A stretch of 18,991 nucleotides of DNA from Mailhella sp. (GTDB lineage: Bacteria > Desulfobacterota > Desulfovibrionia > Desulfovibrionales > Desulfovibrionaceae), in the NCBI GenBank assembly GCA_017411945.1, contig JAFQPD010000074.1:1-18991 (forward strand), given 5' to 3'. Made by a program: the position numbers and the translations under genes. The stretch's first letter is position 1. Each line of letters begins with the position of its first letter. Below the pieces are notes generated by a model. It was not told the DNA's origin. It searched no databases and saw only the letters and a program-made list of their open reading frames with translations. Shown one piece after another: positions 1 through 7,353 of the stretch.

Positions 1-291
1 CAGCGCCGCGGCGTGTGCACCCGCGTGTACACCACCACCCCCAAGAAGCCTAACTCCGCTCTCCGTAAGGTCGCCCGTGTGCGCCTGACCAACGGTATCG
101 AAGTTTCCGCTTACATCCCCGGCGAAGGCCACAACCTTCAGGAACACTCCGTCGTGATGATTCGCGGCGGCCGTGTGAAGGACCTTCCCGGTGTCCGTTA
201 CCACATCGTCCGTGGTACCCTGGACACCGCCGGCGTGAACGATCGTCGCCAGGCCCGTTCCAAGTACGGCGCCAAGCGTCCTAAGAAGTAA
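1..291 (+). CDS. rpsL: 30S ribosomal protein S12 (partial, 5' end outside window)
   Basis: This is the C-terminal 96 residues of ribosomal protein S12, a small-subunit protein at the decoding centre; the reading frame is open from base 1 and ends at TAA 289-291. The sequence opens QRRGVCTRVYTTTPKKPNS, the highly conserved S12 core, and continues through GGRVKDLPGVRYHIVRGTLD to the C-terminal SKYGAKRPKK. The two lysines that change in classical streptomycin-resistant mutants (in TPKKPNS and in RVKDLPG) are both wild type. About 28 N-terminal residues are missing because the window starts inside the gene. It is the first visible gene of a str operon with rpsG and fusA downstream on the same strand. 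Identification is essentially certain. Confidence 0.98.
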   Translation, partial: QRRGVCTRVYTTTPKKPNSALRKVARVRLTNGIEVSAYIPGEGHNLQEHSVVMIRGGRVKDLPGVRYHIVRGTLDTAGVNDRRQARSKYGAKRPKK

Positions 292-477
292 GCGGCACGG
301 CTGCGCGACAGGCGCAGTTCGTGCAGTACGGGCTGACCACTTCGCCATGCCGCAAGGCTGGCGGCGAAGCCCGCGAAGCAAGGCTTCGTGTGGGCGCCCA
401 TTGAGCTTAGGCTCTGCCATTTTTATGGCCTTCCAGTGGTTCTGAAGGCCATCCAACATTTTTACGGAGGAATCACC
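292..477 (+). promoter_or_regulatory. Structured rpsL-rpsG intercistronic spacer
   Basis: The 186-base spacer holds four separate stem-loops visible by eye. They are a 6-bp stem at 301-306/312-317, a 7-bp stem at 340-346/363-369 enclosing a small GCC-GCAA-GGC hairpin at 349-358, a 6-bp stem at 374-379/383-388, and a perfect 9-bp stem at 425-433/444-452. An 8-base direct repeat (CATTTTTA at 418-425 and 457-464) brackets the last one. The rpsG ribosome binding site GGAGG lies at 466-470. In E. coli, S7 represses its own operon by binding the rpsL-rpsG spacer, so an autoregulatory role is plausible here, but that is inferred by analogy only. No terminator-like T tract is present, which fits continued transcription into rpsG. 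Confidence 0.5.
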
Positions 478-948
478 ATGCCCCGCAAAGGTCCCGTCGC
501 TAAAAGGGAAATTTTGCCTGATCCGATTTACAACAGCCGCCTTGTTGCCCGTTTCGTGAACCGTCTCATGTACGACGGCAAGAAGGGCCCGGCTGAAACC
601 ATCTTCTACCGCTCTCTCGAAATCCTCGGTGAAAAGACCGGCGAAGAAGCTCTGCACGCTTTCGAAAAGGCTGTGGAAAACGTGAAGCCCCACGTGGAAG
701 TCAAGTCCCGCCGCGTCGGCGGCGCCAACTATCAGGTGCCCGTCGAAGTGCGCCCTGAACGTCAGGTCTCCCTGGCTCTCCGCTGGCTCATCACCTATTC
801 CCGCGCCCGTGGCGAAAAGGGCATGATCAACAAGCTCTCCGCTGAACTGATCGATGCTTACAACAACCGCGGCGGCTCCGTGAAGAAGCGCGAAGACACT
901 CATCGTATGGCCGAAGCCAACAAGGCTTTCGCCCACTTCCGCTGGTAG
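478..948 (+). CDS. rpsG: 30S ribosomal protein S7
   Basis: This encodes a 156-residue S7, which nucleates assembly of the 30S head and contacts tRNA in the E site. The start at 478 gives the canonical N terminus MPRKGPVAKRE and has GGAGG seven bases upstream (466-470). An in-frame ATG at 388 would add 30 unrelated residues, so it is rejected. Conserved S7 segments are visible in order: NRLMYDGKKGPAE, VEVKSRRVGGANYQVPVEV, RWLITYSRARGEK, and a C-terminal region with KKREDTHRMAEANKAFAHFRW. Length matches the usual bacterial S7. It sits 186 bases after rpsL and 7 bases before fusA, consistent with a str operon and translational coupling to fusA. Glutamate codons are almost all GAA, as expected of a highly expressed gene. 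Confidence 0.98.
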   Translation: MPRKGPVAKREILPDPIYNSRLVARFVNRLMYDGKKGPAETIFYRSLEILGEKTGEEALHAFEKAVENVKPHVEVKSRRVGGANYQVPVEVRPERQVSLALRWLITYSRARGEKGMINKLSAELIDAYNNRGGSVKKREDTHRMAEANKAFAHFRW

Positions 949-955
949 GCCGACT

Positions 956-3037
<2,082 letters not shown>

Positions 3038-3076
3038 TAGCGTATAGGGGATAATCCCCACGGACCAAAGACACTC

Positions 3077-3110
3077 AAGGCCGGAGCTGAAAAGCTCCGG
3101 CCTTTTGTGT
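3077..3110 (+). terminator. Rho-independent terminator of the str operon
   Basis: A perfect 12-bp stem (3077-3088 with 3093-3104) closed by a GAAA tetraloop is followed by a T-rich run (TTTTGTGT within 3103-3110). It starts 40 bases after the fusA stop codon, so it should end the rpsL-rpsG-fusA transcript. The left arm ends in no long A run, so it works mainly on the + strand. Confidence 0.9.
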
Positions 3111-3196
3111 TTAACTGTCGTTCAGCGGTGCATGGCCCCCTGCTTCCCTCTTCCGCTTCTTCGAGGCAAAGGCTTCAGAGACGCCTCAAGGCCATG

Positions 3197-3231
3197 AAAA
3201 AAGCCCCCGCCAGAACGAGTCTGACGGAGGC
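3197..3231 (-). terminator. Rho-independent terminator of the methyltransferase gene
   Basis: Read on the - strand this is a 12-bp stem (3220-3231 with 3203-3214) containing two G-U pairs, a five-base loop, and a run of six T (complement of 3197-3202). The wobble pairs form only on the - strand, which sets the direction. It lies 35 bases beyond the methyltransferase stop codon. Confidence 0.85.
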
Positions 3232-3265
3232 GAAATATCTGCATCCCAGAATCGGCAGATGTGGG

Positions 3266-3865
3266 CTATGCCTTCCTCAGAAGGACATTCAGCCACAGTT
3301 CCTTCTCTCTCCCTGCACGCACATCGCCGGAGATCTTCGTGGAGACGACTTCCAGTTCGGAAATGTCCTTGAGCAGTTTCCTCAGAGAGTCTTCCGTCAT
3401 ATCCTGAAAGAACCTTCCATTCCGCACACCTCGAAAATCTCCATATTTGAACGAGACGTGGAAACATCCTCCCCGGCGCAGGCTTCCTGCCAGCCTGGCC
3501 ATGATTCCAACCAGCTCTTCCGAGGGGATATGGAGCAGAGAGGCGCAGGCCCATATGCCGTCAAATTCCTCTTCAGGAACATAGTCCTGAAACGTGGAGC
3601 ATAGCACGGGCTGGCCGATAAATTCACTTGCGATACGGCATAGTTCCACTGAACCATCGACGGCCGTCACCTGAAAGCCGGCCTCCAGAAAAGCCTTGCT
3701 GTCCCTTCCTGCGCCGCAGCCGAGATCGAGTATCCTCCCGCCCTCCGGCAGATATCCCATGAATTCCACCTGAAACGTAGAGAGATCCACGTCTCTGGTA
3801 TCAAGGCAGAAGGCTTCCGCCCTTTCATTGTAATATCTCAAGGTCTGTGCCGCCTCTTCCCTCAT
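3266..3865 (-). CDS. Class I SAM-dependent methyltransferase, substrate unknown
   Basis: The 199-residue protein has a clear seven-beta-strand methyltransferase fold. SAM-binding motif I is ILDLGCGAGRDSKAF (residues 45-59), and an acidic residue at the end of strand 2 (AVDGS, D70) would bind the ribose. A post-motif region reads DGIWACASLLHIP, followed by RRGGCFHVSFKYGD. This combination resembles the small TehB/UbiE-like methyltransferases, but I cannot assign a substrate. The start at 3865 has GGGCGG-type ribosome binding bases just upstream (within 3869-3876). The gene stands alone: its own terminator is at 3197-3231, and the tRNA-Pro terminator lies upstream. It is convergent with fusA. 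It has no signal peptide or membrane segment, so it is probably cytoplasmic. Confidence 0.85.
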   Translation of the reverse strand: MREEAAQTLRYYNERAEAFCLDTRDVDLSTFQVEFMGYLPEGGRILDLGCGAGRDSKAFLEAGFQVTAVDGSVELCRIASEFIGQPVLCSTFQDYVPEEEFDGIWACASLLHIPSEELVGIMARLAGSLRRGGCFHVSFKYGDFRGVRNGRFFQDMTEDSLRKLLKDISELEVVSTKISGDVRAGREKELWLNVLLRKA

Positions 3866-3921
3866 TGCACCGCCCTTTGCGCAATGCGCTATGCCGCTTC
3901 TTTTCTTTTGTTCGTGCCATT

Positions 3922-3954
3922 AAAAAAACAGAGCATGCAACGCTGCATGCTCTG
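3922..3954 (-). terminator. Rho-independent terminator after tRNA-Pro
   Basis: On the - strand a perfect 11-bp stem (3944-3954 with 3929-3939) with a four-base loop is followed by seven T (complement of 3922-3928). It begins 8 bases beyond the CCA end of the tRNA, so it should set the 3' end of the tRNA precursor. It also separates the tRNA from the methyltransferase gene. Confidence 0.9.
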
Positions 3955-3961
3955 CCATAAA

Positions 3962-4036
3962 TGGTCGGGGCGACTGGGATCGAACCAGCGACATCCTGCT
4001 CCCAAAGCAGGCGCGCTACCGCTGCGCTACGCCCCG
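3962..4036 (-). tRNA. tRNA-Pro (anticodon TGG)
   Basis: Reading the - strand from 4036 gives a complete cloverleaf of 75 bases including an encoded CCA. It has a 7-bp acceptor stem CGGGGCG/CGCCCCG, a 4-bp D stem, and a 5-bp anticodon stem CCTGC/GCAGG around the loop TTTGGGA (anticodon TGG). The T arm has loop TTCGATC, the discriminator base is A, and CCA lies at 3962-3964. The TGG anticodon would read CCA, CCG and, with U34 modification, other proline codons. The gene lies 50 bases beyond the pal stop codon, with a terminator on each side. I found no convincing promoter between the pal terminator and the tRNA, so it may be expressed by read-through or from a promoter I could not recognise. 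Confidence 0.96.
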
Positions 4037-4040
4037 GATG

Positions 4041-4073
4041 AAAAAAGACCGCACAACACAAAAGCATGCGGCC
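4041..4073 (-). terminator. Rho-independent terminator of pal
   Basis: On the - strand GGCCGCA (4073-4067) pairs with TGCGGTC (4053-4047), including one G-U pair, across a 13-base loop, and six T follow (complement of 4041-4046). On the + strand the same wobble becomes an A-C mismatch, so the - strand is the intended direction. The stem is short and the loop long, so read-through into tRNA-Pro is possible. Confidence 0.7.
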
Positions 4074-4086
4074 TTTTTCCTATGAA

Positions 4087-4566
4087 TTAGTAAGCCATGA
4101 TGGTGAAGTTGTCGCGGCGGTTCTTAGCCCAGGCTTCTTCGTTGGAGCCCTTGACGGCGGGACGGTCTTCACCGAAGGAGATCACATCGAGCTGTTCGGC
4201 GGGCACGCCGAGGCGGACGAGGTAATCATACACAGCGCGGGCGCGGCGTTCGCCGAGAGCCTGGTTGTATTCTTCAGTGCCGCGTTCGTCGCAGTTGCCG
4301 GCGATGAGCACCACGATGGAGGGATACTGCTTCAGAGTATCGGCCATGCCCTGGAGCATGTCGCGGTATTCAGCCTTGATGTCGTACTTGTTGAAATCGA
4401 AGTACACAACGTTCTTGGTGAGGGCCTTGCTGATAGCCTTGGTGGAGACGGCGGGAGCAGCGACGGGAGCGGGAGCCAGTTCGTCAGCGTTCTTGGCGCA
4501 GCCGGCACCCATGGCGAGGCCGAGGCCGAGCACGGCAACCATAGCGAGGGTCTTGAGAGACTTCAT
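4087..4566 (-). CDS. pal: Peptidoglycan-associated lipoprotein Pal
   Basis: Pal is the outer-membrane lipoprotein of the Tol-Pal system; it binds peptidoglycan through an OmpA-like domain and interacts with TolB. The 159-residue product begins with a hydrophobic signal (residues 4-19) and a candidate lipidated cysteine C23 in GAGC. The -3 position is glycine rather than the usual leucine. The C-terminal OmpA-like domain carries the Pal signature VYFDFNKYDIK and the peptidoglycan-binding stretch GNCDERGTEEYNQALGERRA, ending in AWAKNRRDNFTIMAY. The ATG has an AGGAGG ribosome binding site at 4572-4577. It lies downstream of tolB, the usual order, separated by 135 bases that contain a candidate promoter of its own. 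Identification is strong. Confidence 0.95.
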   Translation of the reverse strand: MKSLKTLAMVAVLGLGLAMGAGCAKNADELAPAPVAAPAVSTKAISKALTKNVVYFDFNKYDIKAEYRDMLQGMADTLKQYPSIVVLIAGNCDERGTEEYNQALGERRARAVYDYLVRLGVPAEQLDVISFGEDRPAVKGSNEEAWAKNRRDNFTIMAY

Positions 4567-4660
4567 GTTAACTCCTCCTGAGAGTTTCCTGATATTGCTC
4601 TTCCTTAGGCTTCGGAGGGAACTCCGCCAAAGAAAGAAATTTATACTTGGACCAACTTCG

Positions 4661-4690
4661 AATATCGCTCCGGGCGATATGCCTTGTCAA
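4661..4690 (-). promoter_or_regulatory. Candidate pal promoter with internal palindrome
   Basis: In the tolB-pal spacer the - strand shows a perfect -35 hexamer TTGACA (complement of 4685-4690) and, 18 bases later, GATATT (complement of 4661-4666, 4 of 6 matches to TATAAT). A perfect 7-bp inverted repeat, ATATCGC-N5-GCGATAT (4662-4680), fills the spacer and overlaps the -10 element. It has no T run after it, so it is not a terminator. It could be an operator for a repressor or simply an intercistronic hairpin. The hexamers are seen; promoter activity is inferred. Confidence 0.45.
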
Positions 4691-4701
4691 GCTTTTAATT
4701 G

Positions 4702-6015
4702 CTATTTGCCCCAGCGCGGGAAAGAAGCGACACCGGGACCGGTGGGCATATGCCGGGCAGGGCCGCCGTGGCGAGTTGTGAGATAAATCTGCTGCTTGCC
4801 GCTTCTGGTGGAAGTGAAGGCCACGAAGTAGCTGTCTGGAGCAAAGGCGGGCTGTTCGTCATTGCCGGGGCCGTAGGAAACCTGCTGGTCGAAGCCCGTG
4901 ACCATGTCATACACGAAAATGCGGAAGCCCTGAGGCGTACCCTTGGTATAGGCGATGAGCGTGCCGTCCGGGCTGATGCAGGGTTCGGAATTATAGGGGC
5001 CTTCCTTGCTCACGCGGGTGACCACACCGGTATTCAGGTCCTTCAGGAAGACCTGCGGGCCTCCGAGGCGGCTGGACGTGAAGGCCATCTTGGTGCCGGT
5101 AGCATCGAAGGAAGGGGAAACGTTGATGGCGGAGCTCTGCTCAAGCGCACGTTCGCGCTTGAACTGACGGTCGAGCAGGAAGATGTCGGGGTAGCGGCCC
5201 GTGGAAAGGCTCACGGCCACGCGATTGTCCGGCAGGAAGCAGGGGCCGATGACAGTATTGCCGGGGAAGCGTATGCGCGTCACCTTATTGTCGAGGCGGT
5301 TCCATACGCCAAGGGCGTAGGTGCGGTCGTCGCGATGGCTGAACACGATGTAGCGGCCGTCAGGAGACCAGGAGGGGGAAAGGGCCGTGCCCGGCAGATC
5401 AGTGACCTGACGAAGGTCGCGGCCCGTGGGGCGCACCAGCCACACGTCGCGCTTCTGGCCATCGCCCTTCACGAAGGCGACAGTGCTGCTGAAGAAGCCG
5501 CGGCCGCCGGTGAGGGCGTACATGAGGTCGTCGCAGAAGCGGTCGGCCACGTTGGCGACTTCCTGCTTCGTCACTCCGGCATAGGCATTGCCGAAGACGA
5601 ACTTGCCGGAGAAGGTCTCGAACACGCGAAGCTCGACGGTAGAATTCTCGCTGTCGCCGGCAGGCCAGTAGGCAGTGACCACAAGGTCGGCTCCGGCTAT
5701 CTGGAAGCGGCGGAAATCTATGCCCTCGCTCTGCCAGCCGGAAAGGACAGTGCCGCCGAGGATGGCGGCAGGAGGAACAAGATTCATGAAAGGCAGGAAC
5801 TTGAGATTCTTGTCGATCTCCTGATGGAGTTCTGCGCCAAGGCCCTTGGCCTCCTGTTCCGGCCCGGTAAGGGGCGATGCAAGAGAGAGCTTGATCTGGT
5901 TCTGGCCCGGGCCGTAGATGTCGATGAGCGTAGCGGCCTGAACCTGAACAGCGAAGACAAGGGCAAACACGAAGGAGAGCATGGCGCGAAGGCCATGGAA
6001 AAAGCGGATCCTCAT
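4702..6015 (-). CDS. tolB: Tol-Pal system periplasmic protein TolB
   Basis: TolB is the periplasmic beta-propeller of the Tol-Pal system, which supports outer-membrane integrity and constriction during division. With the start at 6015 the protein has 437 residues and opens with a good signal peptide (MRIRFFHGLRA, a hydrophobic core, then VQVQA before ATLID). An in-frame ATG at 6069 would add 18 residues but has no ribosome binding site and overlaps the candidate promoter, so it is rejected. An N-terminal alpha/beta domain (about residues 25-160) is followed by repeated propeller blades recognisable as SPSWSPDGRYIVF, SPSFDATGTKMAFTSS, SEPCISPDGTLIAYT and PAFAPDSYFVAFTS. Length is normal. pal follows 135 bases downstream on the same strand. 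tolQ, tolR and tolA are not in the window. Confidence 0.95.
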   Translation of the reverse strand: MRIRFFHGLRAMLSFVFALVFAVQVQAATLIDIYGPGQNQIKLSLASPLTGPEQEAKGLGAELHQEIDKNLKFLPFMNLVPPAAILGGTVLSGWQSEGIDFRRFQIAGADLVVTAYWPAGDSENSTVELRVFETFSGKFVFGNAYAGVTKQEVANVADRFCDDLMYALTGGRGFFSSTVAFVKGDGQKRDVWLVRPTGRDLRQVTDLPGTALSPSWSPDGRYIVFSHRDDRTYALGVWNRLDNKVTRIRFPGNTVIGPCFLPDNRVAVSLSTGRYPDIFLLDRQFKRERALEQSSAINVSPSFDATGTKMAFTSSRLGGPQVFLKDLNTGVVTRVSKEGPYNSEPCISPDGTLIAYTKGTPQGFRIFVYDMVTGFDQQVSYGPGNDEQPAFAPDSYFVAFTSTRSGKQQIYLTTRHGGPARHMPTGPGVASFPRWGK

Positions 6016-6054
6016 TTTTATTACACATCCTTGCGAGGATTTTTCGAATGAAAA

Positions 6055-6083
6055 AGCATATTCCGGCATGCTCAGATGGTCAA
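6055..6083 (-). promoter_or_regulatory. tolB: Candidate sigma70-type promoter of tolB
   Basis: On the - strand TTGACC (complement of 6078-6083, 5 of 6 to the -35 consensus) is followed after 17 bases by TATGCT (complement of 6055-6060, 4 of 6 to the -10 consensus). Transcription would begin near 6048, about 33 bases before the chosen tolB start. It supports the start at 6015 over the longer alternative at 6069. Activity is inferred from the hexamers only. Confidence 0.45.
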
Positions 6084-6119
6084 GAGCGGAGGAGCCTCCG
6101 GCGGAGCGGGATGCCCTGT

Positions 6120-6449
6120 TCAGCTCTCCGGGCCGCTTCCCCTCGTTCCAAGGAGAGCCGCCACCTTCCCGCTCCTCGGCTTCTTCTTCACCTTCGCTTC
6201 GAGCCGCAGGGCTTCCCCTCGCGTGAGGCCATCGGCACAGGCTGTCAGGCTCACGGGCCGGCGGCCGCGCGTATATTTTGCACCGCCAGCCAGAAGCCCG
6301 TTATGCATGGCGAGGCGCCTCTCCATGTCGCTGGTCACGCCGCAGTAGAGGGTGCCGTCCGCACAGGTGAGCAGATAGACGCACCAGTTCCGGCTGGCTT
6401 CTCCCCCTCTTTCCGCCCTGCCCTTGCCCGCATCTTCCAGAATGCTCAC
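6120..6449 (-). CDS. GIY-YIG nuclease-fold protein (UPF0213/YhbQ type)
   Basis: This is a 109-residue single-domain protein of the GIY-YIG superfamily. The motif is present as CVYLLTCADGTLYCGVT (about residues 23-39), so the two motif parts read VYLL and YCGVT. ERRLAMHN, KYTRGRRPV and a lysine-rich EAKVKKKP follow, all typical of the small YhbQ-like proteins. Members of this family have been linked to DNA repair or DNA cleavage, but no defined cellular role can be assigned here. Translation starts at a GTG whose bases overlap the stop of the upstream crcB (GTGA at 6446-6449), a clear sign of translational coupling. The first 20 residues are not conserved-looking, so an internal start is possible. 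No T-rich terminator follows. Confidence 0.85.
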   Translation of the reverse strand: MSILEDAGKGRAERGGEASRNWCVYLLTCADGTLYCGVTSDMERRLAMHNGLLAGGAKYTRGRRPVSLTACADGLTRGEALRLEAKVKKKPRSGKVAALLGTRGSGPES

Positions 6450-6853
6450 GCATCCTCCTCATGCGGAGAGGCCATGAGCCAGCCCAGCCCGGCCAGAGCC
6501 ACGCAGAGCGCGGCGTTGAGGCCAATGTTCAGCAGTGCGAAATTCATATGCCCGCCCTGCCAGAGCCTCACGGTATCCAGAGCGAAGGACGAAAACGTGG
6601 TGAAGCCGCCAAGGAAGCCCGTGCCGAGGAATGCGTTCAGCCACGGCCCGGCAGGACAGCCCTGCCCCATGCGCGAAAGCAGTCCCATGAGCAGCCCCAT
6701 CACGAAAGAGCCCGCCATGTTGACGCACAGGATGCCCAGCGGGAAATGGCCTCCCATAGCCGCCATGACAGCGGAGTTCCCGTGCACGCGGCACAGCGCG
6801 CCCAGCGCACCGCCAAGAAGGACTGGCAGAGAAAGCAGGATATTGCGATTCAT
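6446..6853 (-). CDS. crcB: Fluoride channel subunit CrcB/Fluc (second copy)
   Basis: This is a 135-residue, four-helix membrane protein of the Fluc/CrcB family, dual-topology dimeric channels that let fluoride leave the cytoplasm. Family motifs are intact: GGALGALCR (about residues 10-18), LGILCVNMAGSFVMGL with the pore asparagine, and GFLGGFTTFSSF with both motif phenylalanines. The ATG at 6853 has GGGAGG within the 13 bases upstream. It starts 11 bases after the stop of the first crcB copy and overlaps the GIY-YIG gene by 4 bases, so the three genes form one transcription unit. Arginines are few and evenly spread over both sides of the membrane. The symbol reflects the family; paralogue numbering is not implied. 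Confidence 0.93.
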   Translation of the reverse strand: MNRNILLSLPVLLGGALGALCRVHGNSAVMAAMGGHFPLGILCVNMAGSFVMGLLMGLLSRMGQGCPAGPWLNAFLGTGFLGGFTTFSSFALDTVRLWQGGHMNFALLNIGLNAALCVALAGLGWLMASPHEEDA

Positions 6854-6864
6854 ATTCCTCCCTC

Positions 6865-7263
6865 CTAGGGATGCGCAGGGGCGGAAAGAGTGCCCGGAGA
6901 GAACAGGGAAAGGCCCAGAGAGGCCGCGCCGAGGCAGAGGGCCATGCTGAGGGCGAGGTTCACCCACGCGCTCCACATGCGGCCTTCGCGGAAAAGCCGG
7001 AAACTGTCCATGGAGAACGTGGAAAACGTGGTCAGTGCACCGCAGAAGCCCTGCATGACAAGGTCGTCCCACGGGCTGGGGGCAATGCGTCCAGCGGCAA
7101 TGGCGGAGGCTGTCAGTCCTATAAGGAAAGAGCCTGCGACGTTGACGATGAGCGTTCCCGCCGGGAAGCGCGAGCCGAACAGGGCCGAAGCGGCAAGGCC
7201 CGCCCAGAAGCGGCACAGCGCGCCCAGTGCGCCGCCAAGGGCAATGAAGAGTATGGAATCCAT
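6865..7263 (-). CDS. crcB: Fluoride channel subunit CrcB/Fluc (first copy)
   Basis: This is a 132-residue Fluc/CrcB family protein with four predicted membrane segments. It contains GGALGALCRFW (residues 9-19), AGTLIVNVAGSFLIGL and GFCGALTTFSTFSMD, the hallmark pore motifs. The start at 7263 gives MDSILFIALGG with an ACGGAGA ribosome binding site upstream; an in-frame ATG at 7311 would add 16 charged residues and lies within the candidate promoter, so it is rejected. Arginines cluster in the first and third loops (RLFREGR between helices 3 and 4), which predicts one preferred orientation. The second crcB copy follows 11 bases later. No fluoride riboswitch consensus was recognised in the 90 bases upstream. 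Confidence 0.94.
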   Translation of the reverse strand: MDSILFIALGGALGALCRFWAGLAASALFGSRFPAGTLIVNVAGSFLIGLTASAIAAGRIAPSPWDDLVMQGFCGALTTFSTFSMDSFRLFREGRMWSAWVNLALSMALCLGAASLGLSLFSPGTLSAPAHP

Positions 7264-7282
7264 GGAATTTCTCCGTGACTGA

Positions 7283-7311
7283 AGAATCCTGTGTTTTCTC
7301 CGCTCTGTCAA
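7283..7311 (-). promoter_or_regulatory. Weak candidate promoter of the crcB-crcB-GIY-YIG unit
   Basis: On the - strand a perfect TTGACA (complement of 7306-7311) is followed after 17 bases by GATTCT (complement of 7283-7288), which matches only 3 of 6 positions of the -10 consensus. It lies just beyond the hairpin that follows amtB and 20 bases before the first crcB start, a sensible position. Confidence 0.3.
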
Positions 7312-7314
7312 TGC

Positions 7315-7344
7315 AGGGCGGCAGACGGGAACGTCCGCCGCCCT
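7315..7344 (-). terminator. Strong hairpin after amtB, probable end of the urease transcript
   Basis: On the - strand a 13-bp stem (7332-7344 with 7315-7327) with one G-U pair and a four-base loop starts 9 bases beyond the amtB stop codon. On the + strand the G-U pair becomes A-C, so the structure favours the - strand. There is no T tract after it, so it may be a weak or Rho-assisted terminator or an mRNA-stabilising hairpin. Confidence 0.5.
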
Positions 7345-7353
7345 CGCCGAGAT

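Noticed and set aside
3893..3919. TGGCACG on the - strand (complement of 3913-3919), a perfect sigma54 -24 element before the methyltransferase
   Set aside because: The required GC of the -12 element is absent at the correct spacing; the position reads AG, so it is probably chance.
4699..6051. A 450-codon + strand frame opposite tolB
   Set aside because: tolB is certain from signal peptide and propeller repeats; the other strand reads as low-complexity sequence.
6085..6104. Possible terminator after the GIY-YIG gene
   Set aside because: The best stem on the - strand is 5 bp (CGGAG-GCTC-CTCCG) with no T tract, too weak to call.
7264..7353. Fluoride riboswitch upstream of the first crcB
   Set aside because: I looked for the conserved pseudoknot core and the GCTGATG-like segment and found neither; a covariance-model search (Rfam crcB) would settle it.
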